Below, one piece after another: positions 1-15,713 of a stretch of 64,000 nt of DNA. The DNA lies in the NCBI RefSeq assembly GCF_910596095.1, contig NC_056550.1, forward strand, positions 6,968,501 to 7,032,500, read 5' to 3'. Below the pieces are notes generated by a model. The model did not search any database, had not been told where the DNA came from, and saw only the letters and a list, made by a program, of their open reading frames with translations. Every line of letters starts with the position of its first letter. The stretch's first letter is position 1. The position numbers were made by a program, and so were the translations under genes. Source of the stretch: Thunnus maccoyii. Taxonomy: Eukaryota; Chordata; Actinopteri; Scombriformes; Scombridae.

Positions 1-429
1 TACAGGCAGACATTACCCATTCCTCCTTTGCTCTTGATCTCCTCAAAAGCCATTGCTCCTCCTTTGTCAACACGTTTACTTGTCACAGGATGTCAGTGAC
101 AACATTAAGGCAGGATACTGACCTGTTAGGTGAACCCCAAGAAGGAAAATGTAAATGCAAGTTAAGGTATTTAATTTCTATCATCTACCACATCTATGCT
201 AGCCAAAAAATGAGAATGAGAGCAGTTACACAATAACAAAGTGGGAAGCTTTGCCATTTTCTCTTCATTTTGTCACACTTAAGACATCAAAAAGGTATCT
301 ACACCTAACCAGTTCTTTGGTTGCTAAAACTGTTCCTAATTACACCTACACTGAGCACTCCAAGCAACACCAGAGCTGCAGGTAACCAGGACATGCTCAA
401 AAGTGGAGAAGTGGGTCAGTGATTAGCCG
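1..429. other. Unassigned non-coding sequence at left edge
   Basis: No exon, repeat family or RNA gene is recognised here. Composition is ordinary AT-rich fish intron or spacer. If the promoter-like patch at 600-910 drives a minus-strand gene, this stretch would be that gene's first intron, but nothing seen here proves it. Confidence 0.3.
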
Positions 430-579
430 CTACTTGAGGAAAAATACATTTTGCGTTATATTACAGTAATGCTCTAGTCCCTCACCTATAAAAGAGTACA
501 AAAAAATTGATAGCAAAACAAATTCCCGCCTACTTTCGTAAAGATACACAAACACACCCCCTCTCCATTCACTTTGATT

Positions 580-910
580 CCCTAGCTTCCCAACATTTCC
601 ACCACTCGAGTCCGTCCTGGCCGAGTATGCTCTCATCTTGCCGGTGAAAGCGGCTAAGGACAGTCCGAGGCTTTCACCCACAGCTAGGCCGCGGTTGCCT
701 TAAGTGGACCAAAAAAAACTATTGCAGACACGCATTCATACTCTGCTCATACACAAGGAGGTGAGGAAAGAATATGTTTATTAAACTTTACTACCTCTAT
801 GTGGATGTCCAATTTACGCGGGTCCGGTCGCCATCTTTTATTTTCGGCGAAACAACAATACGTGTCCATGAAGAGGGAGGGACTTTGGTAAAGCAGCCAA
901 TCAGCGCAGA
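580..910 (-). promoter_or_regulatory. Promoter-like CpG patch, possibly of an unidentified minus-strand gene
   Basis: This patch is richer in CpG than its surroundings. On the minus strand it holds AAGATGGCG (829-837), which resembles the YY1 element found at or just after the start site of many housekeeping genes. A CCAATCAGCG box (CCAAT family, plus strand) sits at 898-907. A GT donor-like site follows the short minus-strand ATG. A second GC-rich block at 600-710 contains another ATG on the minus strand. I could not match its short reading frame to a known protein, so whether it is coding is open. Confidence 0.35.
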
Positions 911-1432
911 GGAAAGTAGCCATATTGAAAGTATATTCAGTTAAGATCTATACAATGTATCACACTATCCACAATGACAACTCATTTAATATATATGCTT
1001 ATATTGAAATAACTAAATCATATAACCATATAACATGCAACACAACTGAGACTATGGAGGACCACGATCTATAATTTATTACTTGATTTTTTAATGGGCA
1101 ATAAAAAGAGGCATTATAAAAAAGATACATAGCTACACAGATAAAGAATTCAATGTATTTATTCAGATATATCCATCTTCCAACAACAGCCAAAATCCAT
1201 TTTTACAGTACAGTTCACATCCAAAACATAACATGCAATACAAGAGAAAAAGGCAACGTGATACAAAGATGCTGTTGATAAGGAAACCAAAAAATACATG
1301 TGTGTAACATGTGAAACAGCGTAATCATTTAATAAGAAATGTGTCTAATAATCATCACAGAACTTAGCTAATAAAGGCAGGCAAAAAAGAGAACATGTCA
1401 GCAAACACACACAGCTGTGACTCACTCTGTCT

Positions 1433-1439
<7 letters not shown>

Positions 1440-1474
<35 letters not shown>
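1440..1474. repeat. (CA)n microsatellite
   Basis: An uninterrupted run of alternating C and A, preceded by a short CG-containing stretch. It lies in the 3' flank or UTR of ankrd54. Confidence 0.9.
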
Positions 1475-1478
<4 letters not shown>

Positions 1479-1894
1479 AAAATAGAGAGCCGAGGTCCAA
1501 CCGCACTTCTGGGTCAGCTTCTGTTCCACTAGCTTCTTTTATTGTTTTCTTTCAAGAAAGCTTTAATGTGACACAAGTCTTTTTTTTTCTTCATATTCTG
1601 AGCTAAATGGGCATCTAGTAAAATTTGAGCATCTTGTCATTTTAGCCAAGATATAAATAATTTTGTTAGCGCTGGACAATAACAGATCCCATGAGTGAAA
1701 GCTGTAGTTGTTAAATGCTAGCAAAACCATAATTTTTGCCTTGGTTAAAATAACAAATGTTACTTTACTCCAGTACAGTAGTATTGTGGACAGACATTTA
1801 GTTTCAGTCCACTTTTGCTTGTCCGGTCATGGCTAGTGGAGAAGAGGCTCGCTTGAGAGGGAGCAGGACTTCAGCTCTCTATACACTTTATCTT

Positions 1895-5792
<3,898 letters not shown>

Positions 5793-6860
5793 ACTTTATC
5801 GTGACATATGGGAGCAGTGTTTACACGAAACAAGGTCCTTACTGCTCCTGTCGAGGCAAAAAGGAAATAAAGCAGTCGCTAATATCAGGAGTCAACTTTG
5901 AATTTGGCATTTGCTCCGTCTGGTGCCATTGCACGGCGTGTCAACACAGAAACCCCCCCATTAATGTCCTCCCATCCTGGCTAATTGTAAGTATTTTAAT
6001 AATAGTGGATACCTTTCCTTCACAGCACCAAAATGTCCCCTATTTCACATTTTCCATTTCATCGAATAGCAGCAGTAGTAAAAGGCACACCCATTGTACG
6101 GTCACAGCTTCAGAGCAGTACCGACCAATCAGATTCCGTGTTGTTCATTTGCTCCCGTCCAATAGGATCAAGGCAAGCAGGCAGCCAATCACACGTGTAG
6201 CGTAAAATCCCTTCACAAAACATATTCGTGTGAGTAAAAACAGACTGCATTTCCTCTTCAATGTGTTTAATTTAATCAGGTAATATGTAAAATGTATAAT
6301 GCATAATCATGTTGTAACACCCACCCTCCACCTTTATAGATTCACATACATAGACACACATCTGGATTCTTGTGATATGAAATGGCACATTATAGTGTAT
6401 ATCAATATTCTGTGAGGAACAATAATAATAATAAAAAGGGAGCTTTCGAGGAACTCAGTGACTCTCCAATGATAAGCAGCAGTTTGGGTCTCCAAGAGGT
6501 CGCACAATAATTCGCTGTGAGATGATTAACAGAAGAGGAAAACTATACACAAAGTTTTTTTTTTCAGACTTTCCTCATATCCGCTTTTTTTTCTTGTGAA
6601 CTGCAGGATAGTTTTACTTCTTTAGGACCCATTAATGTAATGAAACTAAAGCAAGGAAAATCACTCTTTGGTTGAAACAGTACAGTGGTGACGAGGGGTT
6701 GCACAAGCCAAAAAGGTCAGGAACCACTGATTTGTAGGATGGTGTTCTGTCAAAATATTTGGTTTCATGGAGGGGATTATTATATGGGTGCTGGAGGTAG
6801 AAAGTCAGAGGGACCTAAATGGTGCCATAGGCATAGCTTTAACACACTTAGGTAAAACAA
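5793..6860. other. Spacer between ankrd54 promoter and foxred2 3' end
   Basis: The ankrd54 start region (about 5793-6200) is CpG-containing and holds CCAAT-type boxes (CCAATCAG near 6124, CCAATAGG near 6160, CCAATCAC near 6185). The rest is probably foxred2 3' UTR and flank: a minus-strand ATTAAA near 6268 could serve for polyadenylation. A degraded hAT-type fragment occupies about 6640-6732. No further coding exon is seen. Confidence 0.5.
6640..6732 (-). mobile_element. End fragment of a hAT-type non-autonomous element
   Basis: The stretch ending at 6732 (gacgaggggttgcacaagcc, then aaaggtcaggaaccactg) matches the terminal part of the widespread fish 'cagtggttcccaacct' MITE in reverse orientation. 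The opposite end of the same family is seen at 37953. Only one end is recognisable, so the copy is truncated and old. Confidence 0.5.
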
Positions 6861-9800
6861 TCAGAAGTCAAGTTTCAATCCTGAAGACATGGAGGCTCCA
6901 GCTTGTGCCAGGTAGTTAGAGAATGCGGTGTCAGCCCCTGATGTGTCCGCATCCTGCTCAGTAGGCATCAGTCCTGTGCCGAAGAAGTGCTGCCTCAGCT
7001 GACTGCTGTGAGCGACACCCTGCTGCTTCAAGTATCCTTGGCGGCAAAACAACGGCGGCTTGCGGTGGGTAAGGGAGAAGCGGAAACATGATTCTATAAG
7101 ACAGGAGAAAACACAGGAATGAGTCGCACCGCCGTCTGCTCGACAACCAGTGACATCACATCAGGTGTCACCACCAGCTGTCACAGGAAAAAAAATAAAC
7201 ACCTTCTGTGACGTCATTAATTAGAGGTGTGGCTTAGAAATGCAACATGCTTAAAAGTTTCATTTTTGATTTTCTGCAATTGTGATCCAGTGTGAATTTA
7301 ACCTTCAAGATGCAACTTCCCACACTACTACTAAAGAATATCTCAGATAGCAAACTAACGGACAGTATCTTTAATTTCTTGGTCCACATTTTTCTTTTGG
7401 CTGCGTTTTTCTGTTTGTCTGTCTGTTTTTAAAAGTCTTACACATGCATGGTCATCCCCACCGGTGTTTTCACTTATTTTGCCTATTCAGACCTCTTCTC
7501 AGGACTGTGTGGGAGTACAGACGCCCCTGACTCTTCTTCTAGTTAGTTGCACAACTTTACTATTGCCACAAGCATGTGCAGTTTGATGACCTTGCATAAT
7601 TTCCAGAGGTGCAATCAGCCTGAATAAAGGGCACCTGTGTGGATGTGCAGGACAGTTAAACTATTTAAAATCTCAATTGTGAATGTCTGGTTTCCATCAG
7701 TTTCTCTACTGACAGGAGCCACAGTTTACTAGACTGCATCATCGCTACATTACATGTTGTATTTTCAGTGAGTGGCATGATTCTAGTGGGTCTTTTTCTG
7801 TATCTGTAGTGTCATTACTCTCTCCACCGACACCTGAACACATGATCGAGTCAATAAATATTCTCAACTTTATACAACAGGTAGAAAATCGCACGCACAT
7901 TATTAAAGTTAACTTGCAGGTTAAAGGAAAGTGGAAAAAAAGTCAACTGCAACACCTCAGGCAGTCCACTACTACTGTACTGATGAACTGCAGACATGCC
8001 ATGATTGTAAATGTTTATATGAAATTAAACCATATATCAGCATGGCACGCTGTCCTCCATTTGTTGCCATATGCTGTGTGAAGGGGACTCATTAGAAATG
8101 TGTTTATTTTAAATATTACAAAACATAATAAATAGATTAAAAAATAATTAATCAAAACATTTGTGTGAAAGTAATATTTTTAAAATCGTATTTGTAGGGC
8201 AATACTATTTTATTGATTATTATGAGGGATAATCTGCAGCTCTTCTGTATAATGTCCCCATTTCAATAACAGCTTTTTTGAGCCGTGTTCATTGCAAGAC
8301 GACCTTGTTTACTGTAAAATATATATACTTTTTTTTTCTTTTTTGGTGAAAAACTGAGAATGATGAGCCTTACATGTACAGTTTAAATCAATAAACATAT
8401 TTAATAGGGCTAGGAGCAGATCAGCTGTCAACATGCTGCTTTACCTGCATAGAAGGCTCTGAGGTCAGTCTGGACACAGTGTTCCAGGAAGCGCCGCAGT
8501 GGCTGGATGTGTGATATGGGACTCTCCCATTCTGCAAGAAAGTCCTCAACCATGTGATGAATTGCCTTGGGCCTCGGTAAAGGCCAACCATGGGGACGGT
8601 GCTTCATTTCTTCCTCTGGGGAAAAAAATGATTGTGTAAACCTTAATACAGAATTCATTACCTATCAAAACTGCTGTGACTCTTTTCCTAAAACGTACTT
8701 TAACCCTCTAATGGCAGCAGGATTCTACTCACCAGTAGGAAGTGTATCATAGTAGTATAAAACCGGGTGGAGAAAGTGGGATTTCCAAGCTTTGGTCCAG
8801 TCTGTTACTGCCCTGCCACGACCCAGATAGTCAATCTTCTTCTTCCCGTACTGCATGACCAGAATCACCAGTCCATGGTTGGACACCTCATGGCCCGAGA
8901 GAGAGGAGAACTGAGGCAAGGCCTGGAGTGGAAACTCTTCCACGTATTCACAGTGAGAGCTTTGAGTCAAGAACAGAACAAAGGACCAAGATATGATGAG
9001 CATGAAAAGGATGTAACTGTAGCTTAGTAGATAAGATGTAATTTCCAGCATAATATAATAATATACATATAAGATAATTTTGTGATTTTACTCCTTTGAG
9101 GAGCATAATATGTAATGAGTACAGAGGAGGGACATTTATAAGATGAATAACCTGTTGTTACATTCATCTAATTACAAACAAATTGACATTATCTTTGTGA
9201 ATATCATCCATGTTATTATTACCTGTAACATCAAAATAATATCTGCTTACCCTCGGAGCAGTATAATGTCCCCAAGGATCTCAAACATTTGGTACGGCCC
9301 AGAGGCCTCGCCGACCCGCTTCAGAATCCAGGACTGCAGCTGTGTTGTCAACAGCTTTGTAGATGGCCACAGGTTGCTATGGTAACGATGTTCAAGTACA
9401 CGATGTACAGCTCGCACTGTGGCAGAAGATCCAAACAGTTCAATTAGACATCACATTGATTTTTGGTAGAACTGGCACATATTTGATGCAGCAAAGAGGA
9501 AGTGACATATTTGAATGCACAACGGGGTACCCAATTGATCTAAATTCCAATTGTGACACATTTTTGTACTATAACCACATTGTGTTGGAATCAGACTACA
9601 TAGACCAAGATGTGCTGTGCACGAATGAAGGACAGGGCCTTTTTTTAAACAAAAAAAAAGCTTGAAATGCTCGAAATGTCACAAAATTACAAATATCTGT
9701 AGGACTTTCACCTGTATAACGGAACCCATGGATGAACCCGCCAGCAGATGAGCGATAGTCTCTGGAGTGGGCAGCAGTTCCCAGTACAAACAAACCCGGG

Positions 9801-12095
9801 GTGTCTTGACCTTCATACCAGGGTGTCACTGCTGGCAACCTCCCTCTCGCATTCGCACTGTTCGGTGGGCAGGCAGAGCTAGGAAGATTAAAGAAAAAAA
9901 CAACTTAATATTGTCAAAAAAACAGCACTTTTTAAAACATAGCAATATAAGAGAGTGTGTTCGTTAACAGAACAGTACATTAATGCATGGATATTGACAC
10001 AATATAGTAAGATTACCATGTTACATGAATCTACCTACCTGTCAAATATGCTGAAGTTGAATCGGAATCCAAGGCATCGAATTACTCGGTCGTAGGGCTT
10101 TCGCATGGAGAAGTTGTCAATGTGATACCCCGGCAGTTCTTCTGCTGTCACATCAGAGCCGTTCTTTTCTTTCTGGTTTTGTATGTACTTATTTAAAGTC
10201 ACATACAACTGTCCCTTCTTCTCTTTGCTTTGTTGTTTTCTGCCTTTTCTCCTGCTGCCTTTCTCCTTGCGTTGAGCGATAACTATTTTCTCCAGGTGAG
10301 CTTCCACTAACCCGTCAAGGGACTTCAGCTGGTACGTGTCTATCAGCTCATTATTCACAGCTCTGACAAAACAAAAACAATAGTTCAATTTACATTCATG
10401 ATACTGAAAAGCTCCAATACAGAACAGTTGGTGAGGTTGATATATGCAAAGGATTAATGCAGAACAGTTCATTCCTAACCAGGGGTACTTCTGCAGTTGC
10501 CAGGAGCTACATGGAGAAATTTGAAATTATGATTTGATTTTAAAAATACATCCACATATTTAGTATGCTATAACACCTGAACACTACATGTTGTACCTGA
10601 GAGTGTACTAACGCTAGTTAGCAAGTGAGCTGAAGAGTCTAAACAGTTAGCTAAAAATAATGGATAACTCACTTAAAAAGAGTTACAAGTGACGGATAAA
10701 AAGTTCTACCTTAAAATAAAAGCTAAACAGATGAAATAGTTAAGCTAATAGCTAAAAGTAATAGAGAAATGGTTGTGAATGAAAAAAATAAAATAAAAGT
10801 ATGAATCCAAACTTGACTAAACCAATCTGCACACTGACAGGTCAATTGCATGAAAAATGATTGCAACAAAATCCACTTTAATAAAGTTAATAATGTTATA
10901 CAACATTCGGTTTAAAATGAATTAAAATGAACATGTGGAACATGCTGGATTGTGTTGATAGGGCCGTTGGGGTTCGTCTGAAAAATGAGGTTGGAAACCA
11001 GTGATGTAGAATTACAGCAAAATTATAGAGGCAGAAGAGATAAGTAAAGAAGTAATCAAATCCTTAGCTTTACCTGAGATCTCCCACATAATGTGTTTGC
11101 CAAGCCAGTCGAACAGGGCTTCGACTGACCATGTGGACATGACTTGCTCTTCCCAGGATGCTCTGGGCTGTTTCAAAAGCAGAGTTCCCCTTGCCCAGAA
11201 TAAGGACAACCTGATCCTTATAGTCCTCAGGGTTAGTGGAGATGGACTCATAGCCCTCAACCAGGTCAGAGCCAACAAACTCTACCTCCTGAGGAACCCA
11301 CAAACCTGTGGCTACCAGAAGGACGCTGAGGGAGAGAGGACACCACCACAACATGATGTGATCCACAATCCTTCAAAGTTGTCTTTCACATGTGAATTTT
11401 TCATCTCACGTTGAGTATAATGCAAAATACCTGCATTTGTAGTCCGTCGCATGTTGATCAGTCAAGACGTAAGTCCTGCTGGTGGCTGACTGCACTACCC
11501 TGATCCTTCCAACATCCACACCATACCGGACCCTCAGCCCGAGCTCCTTCACAAACATGGACAGGTAGACTGGGAAGGCATCAGCTGGTGGGTAAAACTC
11601 ACTGCTGACTCGCTTGAACAGGAGGTCGGGTTTATCACTCAGCAGCGAGTTCCAATCGTGGCGCAAGTTGAACTCTCGGTTCTGCCTTCCTGTGTGGATC
11701 TTGTTAATGCTAATGAGCTTCCTGTGCCTGGGATATCTCCACACAGAACAGAGAAGGCATGTGTCAAATGTGATTCAGGGCAGGAGGATAGTCGAGTACA
11801 ATTTTCTTGTGCTGCATTTCCATTTCCCCGTTATGGTTCAAGCTCCACTGCCCACCATATGAGAAGCTTTGACAACTTACTTGTTAAAGAAGCTGCCCGG
11901 TCCTGAGTTCCTCTCCAGGATGATGTAGTCTCTTTTAGCCTTGGAAAGGAAGTGTCCCATCTGCAGTCCTGCAGGCCCAGCTCCAAGCACACAGTAATCA
12001 TAGTGATGGGTGCTGTTGTGATGGTGGTCATCAACAGAGCATTTAACAAGGCCAATCAGGATGAAGAGGATCAAACAAGGAAGGCTCGAATCCAT
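6861..12095 (-). CDS. foxred2: FAD-dependent oxidoreductase domain-containing protein 2 (ERFAD)
   Basis: ER-lumenal flavoprotein implicated in ER-associated degradation (known for mammalian FOXRED2/ERFAD). Nine coding exons in phase: 12095-11881, 11736-11431, 11325-11074, 10362-10039, 9878-9712, 9416-9251, 8959-8733, 8615-8445 and 7093-6861 (stop TGA), giving 686 aa (human 684). Residues 1-20 ([20 protein letters not shown]) look like a signal peptide. The FAD dinucleotide motif GAGPAG is at about 38-43. A second Rossmann motif ([14 protein letters not shown]), the conserved [19 protein letters not shown] and [12 protein letters not shown] segments are present. The start codon was chosen because it begins the signal peptide and follows an AG acceptor, so a non-coding 5' exon is likely further upstream (about 12800-13000). 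The odd point is the C-terminus: it ends GLKLDF, not the KEEL retrieval signal of the human protein. Confidence 0.95.
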
Positions 12096-12234
12096 AACCT
12101 GCTGGACGAGAGACAGCGCAGTGCAAGTGTCTAAATAATGACAGGATAAAATCACACAATAAATCAATAATAACAATAAAATAGTGCAACAAATATAATT
12201 CACTGAACATTTATATGCAACACGTGCACTGAAT

Positions 12235-12560
12235 TTGGCAAACAGCCCTTTATGTTCTCTGCCCTTGCAGCCTGGAACACCTTGCTGACAGATTTGCAGC
12301 TACATGAGCTGATCCCAATCACGGCATTTTAAAATGCAGTGAACGGTTTGGAGGCAAACTCAGGTGGAATTTGTAATTGCTTCCTTAGCTGGATCTGTTT
12401 CCTCCTGTCTGTCTTTTTTAGGATTCTGTATGTTTGTTTTATGTGATTATAATGTTTGCTTACATGTTGTTTGAAAGACTATATTGCTGCTATTTTTGCC
12501 AGGGCTCCCCCTTATAATCTCAATGAGACCCACCTGGTTAAATAAAGGTTTAATAATAAA
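12235..12560 (+). mobile_element. 3' end of a Rex1-like LINE
   Basis: A decayed reading frame ([17 protein letters not shown]) corresponds to the C-terminus of the LINE at 53255-54320 (KWNELQTALKLESYIPLG). The tail, TCTCAATGAGAC then CCTGGTTAAATAAAGG, is the typical 3' end of this fish LINE family. It is 5'-truncated. The family name Rex1/Babar is from memory of the tail sequence. Confidence 0.65.
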
Positions 12561-12790
12561 AAAAATAGAACAATGTAGAACCATATAATCTCCTGCTAAG
12601 ACATACAGAAAGGAGCTTTACATGTTTTTTTCATGCAAAAACTATGCCAAGCTTGCTATCAAATGGGTTTAAAGGAAGCCTGCATGGGTATTTGGGCCAT
12701 TACAGGCAACTTTCCTTACATCCTGCACTCTGGAGCATATATATACAAATTCAACATTAAAGTATGATGACACCAAACTACATAGGTAGC

Positions 12791-13180
12791 TCATGAGATA
12801 AAGTAGCGACTCCAAATAGGTGTAAACATGCGAAGAAAGCGCAGCAGGCTCTTGATAGGAATCCCCCGGCTCTCCACGAACTCTCCAGCCGATGTTATGT
12901 CACTGTGTTGAGGATGCGGCGGCTGCCATAGCCCGCTGAAGCAGATGTGAGGTCGCCAACATGTAAACGTGGACACCTGCGTTACCTTTTATATGAGTCG
13001 ATCCCTCGCGCGCGACATCTGTGGTTCAGCATGTAGCAAACCCGACGACACAGCTACATGTTTACTATCTTGCATTTTTAAAACGCCTTACATGAGTGTA
13101 TGTGAACTCCCCTCTGAAAATCCACTAGCTCAACCCACTTCCCCTCAGGATGACAAAAAACCAATGGAGCGCTGCTTGCA
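12791..13180 (-). promoter_or_regulatory. Probable foxred2 promoter and 5' non-coding exon
   Basis: A CpG-containing patch (CGCGCGCGAC near 13007-13016) and a CCAAT box (AACCAATGGAG near 13160) lie upstream of foxred2. An AG acceptor immediately precedes its ATG, implying a 5' exon in this area. Exact exon limits were not resolved. Confidence 0.45.
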
Positions 13181-13339
13181 TAAAGGGGGCGTGATTAGAA
13201 AACAGCATAGAAAAGAATAGAGTAGAATAGAATAGGAGAGTGTAGGCCTACTGCATAAAAGATGCCCTATATTATCTGTCCAATTTCCTGTGGGGGATGT
13301 GTGTGTGTGTCATATATTGCATGAACTTAAAGATCCCTC

Positions 13340-13690
13340 CGGGAAAGTTTGAAGACATAAAAATCCATCCATGAATATGCAAATATTTTTTTCATTTTAA
13401 AAGTTTAACTTCTGAACAAGATGCTTCATTAGAAAGCGCATTTTCATTATATGTGAGCTGGAGGCTTAAAAAATGCATATTTAACCATGATTGGCTCCAA
13501 ATTAGTTGTGATGTCACAAATCATTCAGATTTAAGGTGAACTTAGATAAACTTTCTGTTTTCCTCCATGAATGTGAAAACAGCCCTCTAGATATAAACAC
13601 ACTCACTCAAAGATGACTTTGCATAGTGAAACTCAGACATTCAACTGGAGGAACAAGAAGAAAAACACATTTTAATTTTTCTTATGTTGC
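13340..13690 (+). repeat. Dispersed repeat, copy 1 (unknown family)
   Basis: Shares a series of blocks in the same order and orientation with 24440-24780: TGAATATGCAAATATTT, TTTCTGAAC-like text, GTGATGTCACAAA, CAGATTTAAGGTG and a terminal AAGAAG..ACACATTTT. Gene order and spacing are not otherwise shared, so this is an interspersed repeat. No coding capacity or clear terminal repeats are visible. Confidence 0.6.
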
Positions 13691-14877
13691 ATTTTAAATG
13701 TAGGACTTTTACTTGTGATGGCAGATTTTTTAAATTGTTGCATTGGTACTTTTACTGGAATAAAGGATCTGAGTACTTCCTCCACCAATGACATTGTATT
13801 TCACTTCAGCGGACTATCTTCCTGGCCATAACTATATAGCTTTACTCTCTTTCTCTCTGAGTTTAAAAAATATACGCTTTAACTGACACCATCTTTCAGT
13901 TTATACACTTGAACAAATGCACACATTTCTTTTAGGACTTTGACTTCAATGCAACTGAATTTATCACTCACACTTATTTCAACAGTGCTTGAACTTTAAC
14001 TGAATCTTCAACTTCCTTCTTTAATCTAAACAGATTCATCAGTTTCACTCGGCACGTACACTGAAACACTCAGTGCAGTACTCAGTACTTCCATTTTAAC
14101 TGCCATTTACACTTTCAGTATTTGTAGTTTGCCACTTTCATGGTGAATGTATGTTACTATGTAACTAACTATTTTTAATGTATATTGATCTTTTTTTATT
14201 GTTAACATATTTAATGTTTTTCTTTCTTATGTTTAATGTTTGTCTTATGTGTACAGCACCTTGAGTTAAAACCACTGTATGAAAAGTGCTATACAAAGTG
14301 AACTAATACTTAGTGTAATAGTTTCTCATTACATCATTTATATTTACTTTATGTTTTACTTTTAAAAAGTCCAAACTAACCTTTCTGCATTGTCTTCATC
14401 GTTGCAGATAGTTAATGACATATGACAGACCTGTTACTCAGAGTAGCCTGTATGCTCATAACATCATTTAAACTTATCTTTACTTCAACCATTCAAACAA
14501 ATGATATTCTTGCTGATAAAGACCTTTACTCACCCTCATGTAGATGATGTTTGTGACCTTGAAGAAAGTAGCCGCACCTGGAAGATCATTCAACGGTTCT
14601 TGTAGTTTTTGTTAAACTTTTTTCCAGGTGAGACAGGAATAAATATTTACTTACAAATACAACCTCCCATTAAGTGGTCTCCGCCTACAGCACAAGCCCT
14701 TCACATTCAGTAGTATGCCTGCAGACATACTTGTACTAATAAAGTATGTCTACAAATGGTCAAGAGGGCTGAATATTTGGGGTATTTTACATACTGACAT
14801 TGTTTGACTATTTCATCTGTGATCACTGTGAAACAAAATGACGTATTTGGTGTATCTCTGTGCCACAAGTGTTATCA
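13691..14877. other. Intergenic AT-rich spacer with an L2-like LINE tail
   Basis: Between foxred2 and hmox1. The only recognised component is a stretch near 14220-14305 (CAGCACCTTGAGT .. AAAGTGCTATACAAAGTGAA) that resembles the 3' tail of L2-like fish LINEs. No exon-like open frame was found. Confidence 0.45.
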
Positions 14878-15300
14878 GTGGTGGAAACAGTATTTAGTTC
14901 CTTTATTTAAGTAAAAGCAGAAATACCACAGTCTAAAAATAGTCCATTGTGAGTAAAAGTCCTGAATTCAAAATGTTACTTTAATAAAAGCAAAATGTAC
15001 TTTAAAGTATGCTGAACGGTTCCTTTCAGGGTTTTTTATTATTGTAGTATATTATATTATATTATTGGATATTACTACAGATTAATACAATATACTACTA
15101 GTTAGTTTAATGGTAGAGAACTGCATCGTATTTTATAAGCTCATCATATTGTGCGATTAAACTGTTAATCTGTAAAGTAACTATTAACTGTCACATAGAT
15201 GTAGTACAAATTTCCCTCTGAAAAGAAGTCAGGTTGAAGCATAAAGTCGTATAAAATGAAAATACTTAAGCAAAGTACAAGTAGTTCAAAATTGTAGTGA
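14878..15300. repeat. Interspersed MITE-like repeat ('TGGTGGAAA..AAGTA' family)
   Basis: Begins AGTGGTGGAAACAGTATTTAG, carries TTTAAGTAAAAGCAG and GAGTAAAAGTCCTGAATTCAA, and ends with the reverse-type block AAATACTTAAGCAAAGTACAAG. These are hallmarks of a common teleost non-autonomous repeat, with further copies at 37806-38357 and 41197-41345. Its transposon superfamily is not clear to me. Confidence 0.55.
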
Positions 15301-15439
15301 AGAACAGCTCTTACCCCTGAGGATTCTTTTACCAGAAAACCTGTCTTTAACTGAGCTTTTGATTTCTGCCTTATCATGTTTTCTGCAACTCATTCACACA
15401 TTTGCTCTGTCATGTTAAGCCACAACAGTCTGAGTAATG

Positions 15440-15501
15440 TGAGTCAGCAGTCACACTTCCCTTTTGACTCAGCAGCTACAGCACATCATGCATGTATAAA
15501 A
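15440..15501 (+). promoter_or_regulatory. hmox1 proximal promoter: two antioxidant response elements and a TATA box
   Basis: TGAGTCAGCA at 15440-15449 and TGACTCAGCA at 15465-15474 both match the Nrf2/small-Maf (StRE/ARE) consensus. The second fits TGACnnnGC exactly. They are 25 bases apart in the same orientation. TATAAAA follows at 15495-15501, so transcription should start near 15525. HMOX1 induction through such elements by Nrf2, and repression by Bach1, is well established in vertebrates. Confidence 0.8.
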
Positions 15502-15524
15502 GAGGCAGGACGGAGCTTAGAGGC

Positions 15525-15615
15525 CACACTGGACTCTCAACTCAGAGGAAGTGACAACTGTCAAGCGAACATATTCCAAACAGCGTAACCGTGAGAAGAC
15601 TTCGATTCATCACAG
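15525..15615 (+). other. hmox1 non-coding first exon (probable)
   Basis: Lies about 25-30 bases after the TATA box and ends in a good donor, CACAG|GTAAAT, at 15615/15616. The next exon starts just before the ATG at 15714, so this would be a 5' UTR exon, as in other vertebrate HMOX1 genes. The 5' limit is inferred from TATA spacing. Confidence 0.65.
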
Positions 15616-15713
15616 GTAAATATAAACGCGTTATATACATCGTTACATGTGTTGTTATTCATATCAAATGTGTTTTATTAAACCAAATCAACCATTTCAT
15701 ACAGTCTGCAGAG

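Noticed and set aside
12791-12976. Minus-strand frame (61 codons) upstream of foxred2
   Set aside because: Could be a 5' exon but has no match to the FOXRED2 N-terminus, which is fully encoded from 12095. I treat it as a probable non-coding leader.
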